From contig SHZE01000005.1 of assembly GCA_009692435.1 (NCBI GenBank), forward strand, positions 1 through 60,908: a stretch of DNA of 60,908 bases, given 5' to 3'. The notes beneath the pieces are model-generated. The model did not search any database and was not told where the DNA came from. It saw only the letters and a list, made by a program, of their open reading frames with translations. Numbering within the stretch: position 1 is the stretch's first letter; every line of letters starts with the position of its first letter. Positions 24,592 through 34,309 of the stretch are shown here, piece after piece. The DNA comes from Deltaproteobacteria bacterium. GTDB lineage: Bacteria > Desulfobacterota > Binatia > Bin18. The position numbers were made by a program, and so were the translations under genes.

Positions 24592-27500
24592 ATGTGGGCA
24601 TGGCTCGCCGACCGGAAGAACTTGGCGATTACGGCACTGACACTACTAGTGGTCGCCCTAGTGGCGATGCTTGTCCATGACCGAAAACCCGGCTGGCTTG
24701 GCATGGGGCAAGGCCGGGGTGAGACAGTTGCGGTTGTCGAGACGACCCTGGACCATCACCAATGGCGACTCCTCACCGTTGTGTTCGACCGCCCGCTAGG
24801 AGAAGGGCACGTGGGAGAAATTCTCGGTCGCGATCCGGCAACTCTGACGCCACCTCTGGGGGGGGTATGGAAATGGCAAGGGGCGAACGTCCTCCAGTTT
24901 GAGACTACTGACCGATTTGCCATGGCGACCGAGTATCGGGTGGACCTCATTCCAGAACGAATTCTCAAATCAACACAAACCCTCAAGGATAAAGCGACGT
25001 TCACAGTGCGCACGGAGGAATTCAAGATCGAGAAAATTGATCTTAGCGAAGAGCCCGCGCCGGACTCGGAGAAAAAACTCCAGGTCATCATTCGTGGAAG
25101 TGCGCGGTTTAACTACCCAGTCAACCCTGATGTGCTGATTGGAAAGATGCGGCTCATTGACCCGCTCCAAGGGGGCCAACAGCTGGTGACGCTGGAAATG
25201 GAGACGGGCTATCGCAGCCAGATCATCGGCTTTCGTAGCAACCCCATTGAGAAGCAGAAACAAGAGCGACAACTCACCCTCACGATTCTCTCCGATCTCA
25301 AACCAGAAGGGGGGAATCTTCCACTTGCCGCCGACTGGGTACAAACCATCCCTTTGGGGTCATCTGAAAAGCTTGAAGTGCGTGGGGTGTCGCCGATCGC
25401 TGGAGAATCAGAATCCACCGTGCGTATTCGCTTCTCCTCACCGGTGAATCCAGAGATTGCCAGTACCTACGTTTCAGTCACTCCCGCGGTCAAGTACCGT
25501 CTCTCAGTCGAAGGCACCGAGTTGATTCTCACTGGTGGTGTGAAGCCAGGGAGCCAATACCAACTCCGCATCATCAAAGGACTTCCCGCACTCGACGAGG
25601 CGGTGTTGCCGCAGGAGTACAAAGCAGAGATCGCCGTGCCCGACTTAGAATCGGCAGTGGCATTCCAGAGCCAGGGAATGTTCCTGTCGGCGAGTGGCTC
25701 CCGTACGGTCGCACTCAAGAGTGTGAATCTCGCCGAAGCCCAACTCACGATTGATCGGGTGTACCGCAATAACCTCTTCTATCTGTTTGACCAGAGCGGT
25801 TATCCCTACAGCGAGGACGACTATGCTGACTCAACCCTCTCGTATGCGCTGGGTGATCGATTAGTAACGCAGACGATTACGTTAGGTGGTGAACACAACC
25901 AAAGTGTCATCACCCCGCTGGCCCTTGATACCTATTACCGTGAAGACAAGCCTGGCCTCTACCGGGTCAACGTCACCCGTGCCGAGAATTCACGCGGGAC
26001 TTCGCGCTGGTTGTTGTTGACCGACCTAGGCATCGTTGCCAAACAGGGGAAAGACGAGTTTCTGGTGTGGGTCTCCTCGTTCGCCACGCTGGCGCCGATT
26101 GCCGAAGCGGAGGTGCGCCTCATCAACAGCCAAAACCAAATCATGGCGTCAGGCCGCACTGATGCCGAAGGGATGTGGCGGGTCAACGGCCTCGCGCAAA
26201 TTCTGGAGAAGCAACAGCCATACATGATCGTCGTGGAAAAGGGCAATGACTTCAGTTTCTTGCTCTTTAACTTGGCGGCGATTGATACGGCGGGATTTGA
26301 GGTCAGTGGTGCCGAGTTGTCGAAAGGTGGATATACCGCTTACCTGTACGGTGAACGTGACATTTATCGCCCCGGCGAAACCGTCAAAGGTGTAGCGGTT
26401 GTTCGTGACCGGAGTCTGCAACCGCCACCAGCGATGCCGCTCCTCTTGCGTCATCGTGATCCAGAGGGGAATGAGCGCGGAACGACGAAACTCGATATGG
26501 ATGACCGGGGAACGGCGGCGTTCACCCTCCCGGTACCAGCCTACGCACGTACTGGCCATCACTCACTCGAACTCCTCGTCGGTGAAGAGGTCATTGGCCA
26601 GTATGGCTTTCAAGTCGAAGAATTTGTCCCTGACCGTATCAAGGTTGAGATCGCTCCCCAACAAGAGGCGGGCGATATTGGGAAGGACATCGCCTACGAT
26701 GTGGTGAGCGCGTATCTTTTTGGCCCGCCTGCCGCGGGGCTTGCTGTCGAGAGCCGCGTGCGGTTGGTCGCGGCAACCTTTGCCCCGAAAGGGTACGAGG
26801 ACTTTATCTTTCATACAACTGAACGAAAATTCGACGACCAAGAAATTCTCTCTACCGAAAATACCCTCGACGAAACCGGGAGACGGACGTTTACGGTGAG
26901 GGTACCTGCCGGACTCCAAGTGCCGTCTTCGTTATCGGCGGTGATTACCACGCGCGTGCGCGAGCAGGGAGGGCGTGGAGTTGCCGCCCTGCAACGACTG
27001 CCGGTGCATCCCTATCCATATTATGTTGGTCTTCGTCGTGTGGGTGAGGGGTATCCTGAGCCCCAGAAGACCGTCGCCCTGGAGTATATTGCCGTGAAGC
27101 CCGATGGCACGGAGGTCACGGCCAGCAAGCTGCGGGCGGATTTCTTCCGTGACCGCTGGCATACCGTGCTGCGACGAACGGACGCGGGCAATTATCGTTA
27201 TGAATCGACCCGCGAAGCGGTGCTGCTCGATAGCCAAGCGATTCCCGTGAGTGCTCCACGGGGTCAGTTTACTTTCACACCAGCGGAGTTTGGTGATTAT
27301 CGCGTTGTGCTGACCGATACGGACACAGGGGCGGCCACACAAATAGAGTTCTTTGCGAGTGGCTCGGGGTATTCGCCCTGGGCGATCAAGAGTCCCGGTC
27401 GCCTCGAAGTCAGTCTCGACAAGACCGAGTACCAGCCGGGCGAGACTGCCGCCGTGCAAGTACGCGCTCCTTTTTCTGGAAAACTGTTAGTGACAGTTGA

Positions 27501-30018
27501 ACGTGAAGGCATTTTTCATGTGCAGACTTACGAACTGACTGGGAACACCGCGACGCTCTCCATTCCGATCACCGCGGAGTATCGCCCCAATGCGTATGTG
27601 ACGGCGACGCTTATCCGCGCGGCGAAAGATTTGGAACCAGGCACCGCCGGACGCGCATTTGGTGCTGTTGCCCTGAATGTCGATCAGACCAGTAATCGGG
27701 TCAAGGTCGAGATCGCTGCCCCGGAGGAGATTCGTCCGCTGTCCACGCTCTCGGTGCAGATCGCTGCGACGCCGGATATCGGTGTAACAGTGGCGGCAGT
27801 GGACGAAGGGATTCTCCAACTTATCGCCCAGAAAACACCGGACCCATTCACCCATTTCTATCAGAAGCTCGCACTAGGAGTTCGCGCATTTGACATTTTT
27901 TCCCTGCTGATGCCCGAAGTAAAAATTGAGGGCAAATCTCCTGCTGGTGGTGGTGAGGGAGAAGGCGACCTCTCTCAGTTTGTGCGGACCGAAGGGATGC
28001 GGCGCGTTGAACCCGTGGCGTTCTGGTCCGGAGTGGTGATCACTGATGCTGAAGGCAAAGCGACGGTCACTTTCAATGTTCCAGAGTTTCAAGGCGCTTT
28101 GCGGCTGATGGCGGTGGCTCATCACGGGAAACAATTTGGTGCGGCGGCCCACACGACACGCGTGCGGACACCGCTGGTTGTGCTGCCAACGTTTCCACGC
28201 TTCTTATCGTTTCAGGAGACCGTGCGGATTCCGGTCACTGTCCGTAACGACACTGGCAAGGAAGACGCCTTCTCGTTGTCGTTAGCGGCGGAAGGGCCAG
28301 TGCGTATCGAGACCGACGCGACTCAATCTCTGCTCATTGCCCACAGTGCCGAAAAGACGGTGTACTTCACGATCAAGACTGGTGACGTACCAGCGGACGC
28401 ACGGTTCACACTCACGGCTGAGGGGAACGGAGAGAAAACCATCGCGACGGGGAATCTGTCGCTCCGAGCCGATCTGCCAGCCCGCACAGTCGAACAAACT
28501 GGGAATGCCACGCAAGAGAAGACAGCGCTGGCTTTGGATGATGCCGACGCCTTTCGCCCAGAGACCTTGCGACGTGAAGTACGTATCAGCCCACTCCCAC
28601 TTGTACAGTTTTCTGACAAGCTCCATTATCTCCTCCATTATCCCTATGGGTGTGTCGAGCAGACGACTTCCGCCGCCTTCCCGCTGGTCTATTTCAGCGA
28701 CTTGGCTAAAGAACTCGATCCGGAATTGTTCGCCAAGAATGACCCGACGGTATTCGTGCAGGAGGGGATTCGTCGGGTGGCGACGATGCAAATGCACGAT
28801 GGTGGGTTTGCCATGTGGCCCGACCAGGACACAGTAGCTCCGTGGGGGAGTGTGTACGCGACCCACTTTCTGGTCGAGGCCCGGCGCGCCGGACATCATG
28901 TCGAGAACTTTTTGTATGACCGCGCGCTAGAGTTTATCACGCGGGAAGGAAAAGCAAGCGCCGACCCCAATGCCGACGAACTCCAGCGGGTGGTGTACGC
29001 CCTCTACGTCTCGGCGCGAGCGGGCAAGGCGGATGTGGGCTCGATGGATTTCGTGCGTGAACACCACACCGCGAAGCTCAAGGCGGAATCGCGCGCGTTG
29101 CTCGGTGCGGCCTACGCGGCGACGGGCAACACGGAGGTGCTCGCCGAGATCACCAAGGGAATCGAGGACGCCGAGCAAATCACCCGGCAGACGGGCAGCA
29201 ACCTCAACTCCACCATCCGCAACCGCGCCTTATTGCTCCTAGCCTTTCTCGACGCGGCACCTACCGACCCCCGCGTGCCGAAGCTGGTGCAGCGTCTGGC
29301 GCGTGACGCGCAAAGTGACCGGTGGTGGACGACACAAGAAAGCGCGGTGGTCTTCGTCGCGCTGGGGCAGTTCTTCAAGCAGCAGGCCCAGAAAAAGCCG
29401 TACTCTGGCAAGCTGCTGGTCGGCGAGAAGATCATTGGCACCTTCACCAACAAAACCGTGACATTTGCCGGCATCCAGGGGACAGGCGCGGTGACGCTCC
29501 AGATGGACGCGGGCTATGAATCCGGCGCGGCGTTCTACGCCGTTCACAGTCGCGGCGTCTCCACGGACGCGAAGTTCCGCCCAGAGCAAGCCGGGTTGGA
29601 AATCCATCGCACGTTCATGACCCGGACCGGCGGGACACTCGATATGGAAAACATCCCCCAAGGCGAGCTGATCGTGCTCAAGACGCAAGTGAAAAGCCTC
29701 GCTGGCGACATTGAGAATGTGGTGATTCAGAACTTGTTACCGGCGGGGATGGAGGTCGAGAATCCACGGTTGAAATCAACCGAGACCTTGCCGTGGGTCA
29801 CCGACGCCAACCTTGAGCCCGCGCATCTTGATCTGCGCGATGATCGGGTCTTGTTATTCACCGACCTACCGAACAATGAGTGGCGCACGACCTACACGTT
29901 GTTACGCGCCGTGACGCCGGGGACATTTCGGTTGCCCCCAGTGCAGGCGGAGGCGATGTACGACCCGGCGATTCGGACCACGGGGGAACGAGGGAGTGTT
30001 ACGGTGAAAGTGCGGTAG
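24592..30018 (+). CDS. Bacterial alpha-2-macroglobulin family protein
   Basis: A 1808-residue periplasmic protein anchored by one N-terminal helix (about residues 10-28, ITALTLLVVALVAMLV) rather than a lipobox. The start at 24592 has AGAGGAGG 8 nt upstream; the frame stays open to 24250 but lacks coding support. MG-type beta domains fill about 40-1050, including a YLYGERDIYRPGETV block near 580. The thioester motif YGCVEQTTS lies at about 1352 with the alpha-alpha toroid after it, and a receptor-like domain ends the protein. Such proteins trap proteases that breach the outer membrane and are usually encoded beside pbpC; here pbpC lies 4.3 kb away. A CVEQ motif suggests the trap is thioester-active. 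Confidence 0.93.
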   Translation: MWAWLADRKNLAITALTLLVVALVAMLVHDRKPGWLGMGQGRGETVAVVETTLDHHQWRLLTVVFDRPLGEGHVGEILGRDPATLTPPLGGVWKWQGANVLQFETTDRFAMATEYRVDLIPERILKSTQTLKDKATFTVRTEEFKIEKIDLSEEPAPDSEKKLQVIIRGSARFNYPVNPDVLIGKMRLIDPLQGGQQLVTLEMETGYRSQIIGFRSNPIEKQKQERQLTLTILSDLKPEGGNLPLAADWVQTIPLGSSEKLEVRGVSPIAGESESTVRIRFSSPVNPEIASTYVSVTPAVKYRLSVEGTELILTGGVKPGSQYQLRIIKGLPALDEAVLPQEYKAEIAVPDLESAVAFQSQGMFLSASGSRTVALKSVNLAEAQLTIDRVYRNNLFYLFDQSGYPYSEDDYADSTLSYALGDRLVTQTITLGGEHNQSVITPLALDTYYREDKPGLYRVNVTRAENSRGTSRWLLLTDLGIVAKQGKDEFLVWVSSFATLAPIAEAEVRLINSQNQIMASGRTDAEGMWRVNGLAQILEKQQPYMIVVEKGNDFSFLLFNLAAIDTAGFEVSGAELSKGGYTAYLYGERDIYRPGETVKGVAVVRDRSLQPPPAMPLLLRHRDPEGNERGTTKLDMDDRGTAAFTLPVPAYARTGHHSLELLVGEEVIGQYGFQVEEFVPDRIKVEIAPQQEAGDIGKDIAYDVVSAYLFGPPAAGLAVESRVRLVAATFAPKGYEDFIFHTTERKFDDQEILSTENTLDETGRRTFTVRVPAGLQVPSSLSAVITTRVREQGGRGVAALQRLPVHPYPYYVGLRRVGEGYPEPQKTVALEYIAVKPDGTEVTASKLRADFFRDRWHTVLRRTDAGNYRYESTREAVLLDSQAIPVSAPRGQFTFTPAEFGDYRVVLTDTDTGAATQIEFFASGSGYSPWAIKSPGRLEVSLDKTEYQPGETAAVQVRAPFSGKLLVTVEREGIFHVQTYELTGNTATLSIPITAEYRPNAYVTATLIRAAKDLEPGTAGRAFGAVALNVDQTSNRVKVEIAAPEEIRPLSTLSVQIAATPDIGVTVAAVDEGILQLIAQKTPDPFTHFYQKLALGVRAFDIFSLLMPEVKIEGKSPAGGGEGEGDLSQFVRTEGMRRVEPVAFWSGVVITDAEGKATVTFNVPEFQGALRLMAVAHHGKQFGAAAHTTRVRTPLVVLPTFPRFLSFQETVRIPVTVRNDTGKEDAFSLSLAAEGPVRIETDATQSLLIAHSAEKTVYFTIKTGDVPADARFTLTAEGNGEKTIATGNLSLRADLPARTVEQTGNATQEKTALALDDADAFRPETLRREVRISPLPLVQFSDKLHYLLHYPYGCVEQTTSAAFPLVYFSDLAKELDPELFAKNDPTVFVQEGIRRVATMQMHDGGFAMWPDQDTVAPWGSVYATHFLVEARRAGHHVENFLYDRALEFITREGKASADPNADELQRVVYALYVSARAGKADVGSMDFVREHHTAKLKAESRALLGAAYAATGNTEVLAEITKGIEDAEQITRQTGSNLNSTIRNRALLLLAFLDAAPTDPRVPKLVQRLARDAQSDRWWTTQESAVVFVALGQFFKQQAQKKPYSGKLLVGEKIIGTFTNKTVTFAGIQGTGAVTLQMDAGYESGAAFYAVHSRGVSTDAKFRPEQAGLEIHRTFMTRTGGTLDMENIPQGELIVLKTQVKSLAGDIENVVIQNLLPAGMEVENPRLKSTETLPWVTDANLEPAHLDLRDDRVLLFTDLPNNEWRTTYTLLRAVTPGTFRLPPVQAEAMYDPAIRTTGERGSVTVKVR

Positions 30019-30066
30019 AGGCGTATAATCATACGCCTTTCGTAGAGACGTATAATCATACGTCTC
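30019..30066. repeat. Two tandem palindromes sharing a TATAATCATA core
   Basis: AGGCGTAT (30019-30026) / ATACGCCT (30031-30038) and GAGACGTAT (30045-30053) / ATACGTCTC (30058-30066) are perfect inverted arms around the same AATC spacer. The first begins directly after the alpha-2-macroglobulin stop. No T-tract follows. They may be protein-binding dyads or degenerate terminators. Confidence 0.6.
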
Positions 30067-30081
30067 CACGGATATAGTGCC

Positions 30082-30305
30082 GTAGCCCGGATGGAGCGGA
30101 GCGGAATCCGGGGAGTCTGCCGGCGCTCACCACGCGCCGCCCTGGATTGCGCTCCGCTTCATCTCCGGACTGCGCCGCCGCTGGCGCGCGGCTTTTTGGA
30201 ATTGTTCCCACAGCAAAGTAGCCCGGATGAAACGGAGTGGAATCCGGGAGCCCTTCGGCTCTCCGCACGGGCCGCCCTGGATTGCGCTCGCTTTATCCAG
30301 GCTAC
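30082..30305. repeat. Pair of REP/MITE-like palindromic elements
   Basis: Two copies of a roughly 90-bp element: 30082-30172 and 30218-30305. Each begins GTAGCCCGGATG, continues with a GGAG-x-GGAATCCGGG block and ends with the near reverse complement, CCCTGGATTGCGCTC followed by TCCGGACTGCG or TCCAGGCTAC. The two centres differ. This terminal sequence resembles widespread proteobacterial REP/REPIN elements. ORFs read through here are artefacts. Confidence 0.75.
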
Positions 30306-30772
30306 GGGCTTTACGTTGTCTCCACATCATCCTGCAACCGGCGGAGCGCCTTATCAATCGCCTGCACCCCTGGACAAAGCTTTTCTCACCTCCGTCTTTC
30401 CAGTCCGCCCACCCTCCTTCACGTTAAAGATTCCTCCCCGATCGTCCGATAGCTTATGCCGAAGCGGGAAACATCCATGCGTATCCATCGGTCACAGAAA
30501 AATCCCCATGCCATACCCACTTTTCCGCTATCCGCTTCGCCCCCCCCCCCCGAAATTCACTAATAGTTAGTATTTTTCCTGCCGCCCCGCTCGCACTTGG
30601 CCAGCCGATCCTGCCGGCCGCGACTTCCGCCCGCGGTCCGCCAGGAGACGATGCGATTCAATGAACGATGCCTTGTTAACCTTTTCCAACTTGGCCGTTC
30701 TTCTACTACCAGTTTCAAAACTACTGTCAGCATATCTTCTTCAATGCTGTAGTGGAAAAAGGAGAGAACACA
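30306..30772. other. Non-coding stretch with a C12 homopolymer
   Basis: No convincing gene is seen between the REP-like pair and the C39-like gene. The stretch is unusually C-rich and holds a run of 12 C residues at 30540-30551, about 220 nt upstream of the next start. The run could be slip-prone or mis-assembled. A short ORF at 30661 lacks a ribosome-binding site. Confidence 0.5.
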
Positions 30773-32692
30773 GTGAAAGTGTCTCAGACCTCAAAGATTC
30801 TTCTCAAAAGTATGCTGATTACGGTGGCAATGGCCTCTTTTACGCCATCCTTATCAGCGTTCGCCCAAATAGCAACTCACTCCACAAATCAGGTGCAACT
30901 CCCCGGTGCCCGAGTGGAAATTCATAGACTGGAAGATATGCAGCTCCCTCAAGGGAAAGCCGGATCGGCAACCAACTTCGCAGCGTTAAGCACAGCCCAG
31001 AATACTTTCTATCACTTTGTTCGGTTCCCAATCGAAGCACCTCGGAGTTGGGCAGTGATGGACGAATTAGACCCGGTACCTACGCCGACCGCGTATTACC
31101 GAGATGTGTGGATGGGCGCTCAAGTGATCACCGTCGATGCTTCAGATGGCGACATCTGGGAGACGACGATTCAGTTCCCGGATGGCAGGATAGGGTCGTG
31201 GGAGCCGGTCCGATTCTTTAGCAATTACGACGGGTACCAAAACTGCTTCGTCGGCGGAGGTCCAACGACATGTGGGGGTACGCAACGTCTCCTGCATTGG
31301 TCTGCCTCCGCTCGATGTCAACCTGCGGGCACGTATACGATGAGGTTCTCTTACAACGGGCAGCAGTATGAACGGCGGGAGTTTAAGTTATTGCCTCGGA
31401 TCCAGGAAGGCAAAGTGCCAATTTATGATCAGACACTGTACAACGACCCGGTAGGGCATCACTATGATCATATTTACAACAATCCTTGTATGGTCGGCTC
31501 GGATCCTCAGACGTGTCTCAAATGGCCCCCCTACCTGCCCGTTGGGGACCCGCACACAATCAAGGTTAAAGGATGTGCTCTGACTTCCTTGGCGATGGTC
31601 CTAAGCTACCACGGCGTAAACATTGCCCCCCTTGAACTCAACACGTTGTTAAAAAACTCGGGCGGATACAGCCAGTGGGGCGATATCCGTTGGGGAAAGA
31701 TTAGGGCCCTTACGGGCGGGATGGTGACATTTGCGCCGGAGCTGAGTTTCAACGACCTGTCCAACAACATTTGCAACTATGGTCCACAGCTTGTTGGGGC
31801 CGAGGGTTCTGCGGGTGTTCCAAACTCCCATTTCCTAGCGGCGACAGGGATGGATTCCGCCGGGCATTTTCTAGTCAGTGACCCATGGCGGAATCAAGAT
31901 AAATGGTACGGCGAAAATTGGACAGTCTCGAACAGTGTACGTGGTTTTGTTGGGCCGGAGTACACGGTTACTGATCCTAGCAATGTCACGATTCGACTCC
32001 ACTCTCCCGCCGAACTCCTTGTAACCGATCCCCAAGGACGAAGACTAGGAGTGGATCCAAGCCTTGGACAGCGCTATCAAGAGATTCCCAGATCCTATTA
32101 TCAGGACATCAGCCTCGCGGATCTTGAGACCGGAGAGGGTGGAGAAGTCACTAAGGAACTGACCTTTAGCACGCCACTCGACGGTGAATATGTCCTTGAT
32201 GTGATCGGCACGGGAAGCGGAACGTACGCGGTCGAAATCGACGCCATAGACGAAGCGATGAACGACTCGTTACGTGTGGTCGAAGAGGTTCCTGTCACAA
32301 CCGGAGAGCGCCACCGGTATCGGTTTGCGTTTTCCGGGGCGGCTGGGGCTCCGCTTGAACTCCGGGCGGATTTCAATGGTGGCGGCCAGAGTTCGAAGGT
32401 CAACAGCCTGCTGAGTTACAGCGGTCCCATAGAAAGTCAGACGCACCTGGCAGCAGGGACGACTGCGTACAGTGTCTTTGTCTTCTACAGTCGCAACATC
32501 CTTCCCCAAACCTTCCGCGCCGTATTAGCGGGAGTCGATGTGACTGCGATGTTCCATCCGGTGATGGGAACAAATGAGCGGGTGACGATTCCGCTAGTGA
32601 GAGGGAGAAACCTCCTGCATCTGACTGTCGATGGCAATGTTGGCACACGAGTCGCATCGGACTCGGATCGAATGGTCTTCGTGGTTCCGTAG
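30773..32692 (+). CDS. Secreted C39-like papain-fold protein
   Basis: A 639-residue exported protein. GTG 30773 is chosen because GGAG at 30761-30764 is well spaced and the signal peptide (about 1-31) follows directly. The N-terminal domain (about 35-215) is unrecognised, with beta-rich stretches and Cys residues. The middle (about 220-390) looks like a peptidase C39/papain-like fold: Cys in VKGCALTSLAMVLSYHGV (about 267), His in NSHFLAATGMD (about 352) and Asp in FLVSDPW (about 369). The C-terminal part (about 390-639) contains two beta-sandwich-like modules. It could be a secreted cysteine peptidase or a transglutaminase-like enzyme; activity is unproven. It stands alone between REP-like repeats and a lipoprotein gene. 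Confidence 0.7.
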   Translation: MKVSQTSKILLKSMLITVAMASFTPSLSAFAQIATHSTNQVQLPGARVEIHRLEDMQLPQGKAGSATNFAALSTAQNTFYHFVRFPIEAPRSWAVMDELDPVPTPTAYYRDVWMGAQVITVDASDGDIWETTIQFPDGRIGSWEPVRFFSNYDGYQNCFVGGGPTTCGGTQRLLHWSASARCQPAGTYTMRFSYNGQQYERREFKLLPRIQEGKVPIYDQTLYNDPVGHHYDHIYNNPCMVGSDPQTCLKWPPYLPVGDPHTIKVKGCALTSLAMVLSYHGVNIAPLELNTLLKNSGGYSQWGDIRWGKIRALTGGMVTFAPELSFNDLSNNICNYGPQLVGAEGSAGVPNSHFLAATGMDSAGHFLVSDPWRNQDKWYGENWTVSNSVRGFVGPEYTVTDPSNVTIRLHSPAELLVTDPQGRRLGVDPSLGQRYQEIPRSYYQDISLADLETGEGGEVTKELTFSTPLDGEYVLDVIGTGSGTYAVEIDAIDEAMNDSLRVVEEVPVTTGERHRYRFAFSGAAGAPLELRADFNGGGQSSKVNSLLSYSGPIESQTHLAAGTTAYSVFVFYSRNILPQTFRAVLAGVDVTAMFHPVMGTNERVTIPLVRGRNLLHLTVDGNVGTRVASDSDRMVFVVP

Positions 32693-32765
32693 ATGTGACC
32701 ACTTGAGTTCCGCAACGTGGGTGATGACCCACCCACGTTGTGACTCGCGGATAAGGATAGGCCCT

Positions 32766-33179
32766 ATGCTCATACCCCGGTTCCTTGTTTCACTGGACGA
32801 CGCTTCCCATAAGCACCATACCTGCGGTCATCGACCGCCAGCACCCAGAAATCTGCTTTGTGTAGGGCTACTAGCTCTTCTGCTTAGCCTGCTTGCCGCA
32901 TGTGAGCAGCCACAATATGGCTTCTTTGGTGAATCCACACCAAGAGAAAAACGCCATATCGTCATGGATGGGCGTGGAAACTACACTATCTATAAGTATC
33001 GCCGAGGTTCCGCTGATGAACCTTACGGGGAGGGGAACAAGACAGTCGAGGAGAAGGGGCTATATAAAGATGGTGGTGAGGATGAGATTATCTTAACCAA
33101 CAGTGACGGGCGTACCTATAAGATCAGGGTGTGGAATCGGGAAGATAAAGATGCCCAGTATCGAGTGCTTGGCCAATAG
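32766..33179 (+). CDS. Hypothetical lipoprotein
   Basis: A 137-residue protein starting MLIPRFLVSLDDASHKH. A delayed hydrophobic segment (about residues 29-44, NLLCVGLLALLLSLL) ends in the lipobox LAAC (Cys about 46), so the signal peptide has an unusually long charged N-region; a later start is possible but no better codon is seen. The mature part is short and charged, with a repeated strand pattern (GNYTIYKYRRG and GRTYKIRVWNRED). No family is recognised. It lies 73 nt after the C39-like gene in the same direction and may be co-transcribed. Confidence 0.6.
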   Translation: MLIPRFLVSLDDASHKHHTCGHRPPAPRNLLCVGLLALLLSLLAACEQPQYGFFGESTPREKRHIVMDGRGNYTIYKYRRGSADEPYGEGNKTVEEKGLYKDGGEDEIILTNSDGRTYKIRVWNREDKDAQYRVLGQ

Positions 33180-33216
33180 GACGGTTTCATCAGAGCGGTT
33201 TTCGTTCGGATTTTGA

Positions 33217-33236
33217 CCGGGGACTACATTCCCCGG
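33217..33236. repeat. Short GC-rich hairpin
   Basis: CCGGGGA (33217-33223) and TCCCCGG (33230-33236) pair around CTACAT. It lies 38 nt after the lipoprotein stop without a T-tract; it is either a weak terminator or part of a dispersed repeat. Confidence 0.35.
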
Positions 33237-33325
33237 CTACCTTCATCGCCTCGCTATGCGAAGCCAGACCTAACGCAGGGCGCCATTGCCCCAGGGAAAA
33301 GGAATGCCTGAAGGGATGGAAATTG

Positions 33326-34216
33326 ATGAAAACCGACTCGCTTTTCTATAACTTGTTTCACGACCTACCCCGGTTATTGTTCGACTTCATCGAACAGTCG
33401 CCCGAGCGCGCGGCGCGGTATCGCTTTGCCTCCGTCGAACTCAAAGAGACGGCGTTCCGCGTCGATGGTGTTTTTCTCCCCCCGGAGGCCGCCGCGGACT
33501 GGCCGATCTTCTTTGTGGAGGTGCAGTTCCAATCGGACCCCGCGCTGTACCGACGGCTGTTCGCGGAAATCTTTCTCTATCTACGGCAACAGGCGCCTCC
33601 CCACCCGTGGCAGGCCGTCGTGGTCTATCCAACGCGCGCCGTCGATCCGGGGGAGCACCCGCACTACAATCTGTTATTGCGCAGTGACCAAGTCACACGG
33701 GTGTACTTAGATGAATGGGCGTACCCACGGCAAACGCTCATGCAACGACTGATCGGCGTCTTGTTAGCCAATCCTCAGCAGGCCGTGAGCGAGGCGCGGA
33801 CCATGTTGACCCTAGTGGGCGAGAACGCCGTTGTTGACAAAGGACTCACGACCACCATAGTGAATTTGATCGAAACTATTCTCGTGTACAAACTACCGAC
33901 ACTGAGTCGGGAGGAGATTCAAGCCATGCTGGAATTGACAGATGTTGATCTGAAGCAGACCCGTTTTTATCAACAAGTTTTCGCCGAAGGGCATCAGGAA
34001 GGGCATCAGGAAGGGCATCAGGAAGGGCGGCGAGAGGAGGGAATGGCGTTGGTTCTTCGCTTACTTCACCGCCGTTGCGGGGAACTGAGTCCTGCGCTTG
34101 CCGAACGTATGGCACGGCTCAGCCTGCCGCAATTGGAAGCACTGAGCGAAGCGCTCTTGGAGTTTCGTGGGACCGCGGATTTGGAACAGTGGCTGGCCAC
34201 ACACTCACGGGAATAG
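33326..34216 (+). CDS. Rpn-family / DUF2887-like putative nuclease
   Basis: A 296-residue protein of the recombination-promoting nuclease group with a PD-(D/E)XK core in its first half: FRVDGVFLPP gives the Asp and IFFVEVQFQSD the E-x-Q. It begins MKTDSLFYNLFHDLPRLLFD, the style of cyanobacterial DUF2887 proteins. ATG 33326 is preferred to an overlapping TTG. Residues about 220-235 contain a perfect EGHQ repeat encoded by a 12-bp tandem repeat. The C-terminal helical domain may mediate multimerisation. Such genes are mobile-element-like and occur in many copies per genome, suggesting horizontal arrival between the alpha-2-macroglobulin and pbpC genes. Confidence 0.8.
   Translation: MKTDSLFYNLFHDLPRLLFDFIEQSPERAARYRFASVELKETAFRVDGVFLPPEAAADWPIFFVEVQFQSDPALYRRLFAEIFLYLRQQAPPHPWQAVVVYPTRAVDPGEHPHYNLLLRSDQVTRVYLDEWAYPRQTLMQRLIGVLLANPQQAVSEARTMLTLVGENAVVDKGLTTTIVNLIETILVYKLPTLSREEIQAMLELTDVDLKQTRFYQQVFAEGHQEGHQEGHQEGRREEGMALVLRLLHRRCGELSPALAERMARLSLPQLEALSEALLEFRGTADLEQWLATHSRE
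33986..34021 (+). repeat. 12-bp coding tandem repeat, three copies
   Basis: The unit GAAGGGCATCAG occurs three times exactly (33986-33997, 33998-34009, 34010-34021) with a partial fourth. It encodes EGHQ repeats in the Rpn-type protein. Copy number could vary without shifting frame. Confidence 0.85.
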
Positions 34217-34309
34217 GTGCATCCTGGTGGCTGGTAACGGGGATGGAACTCCCATACTCAAAAAAGACCAACCTTCGGACAACTCCCCTCCCCTTCCGAT
34301 GACCTCACC

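Noticed and set aside
30024..30056. TATAAT boxes in the twin palindromes as promoters
   Set aside because: No -35 element at the right distance and no gene start at a suitable distance; the boxes are explained by the dyad.
30091..30570. 159-codon open frame across the REP-like region
   Set aside because: It is read through palindromic repeats, lacks a ribosome-binding site and shows no domain; such frames are common artefacts of this repeat family.
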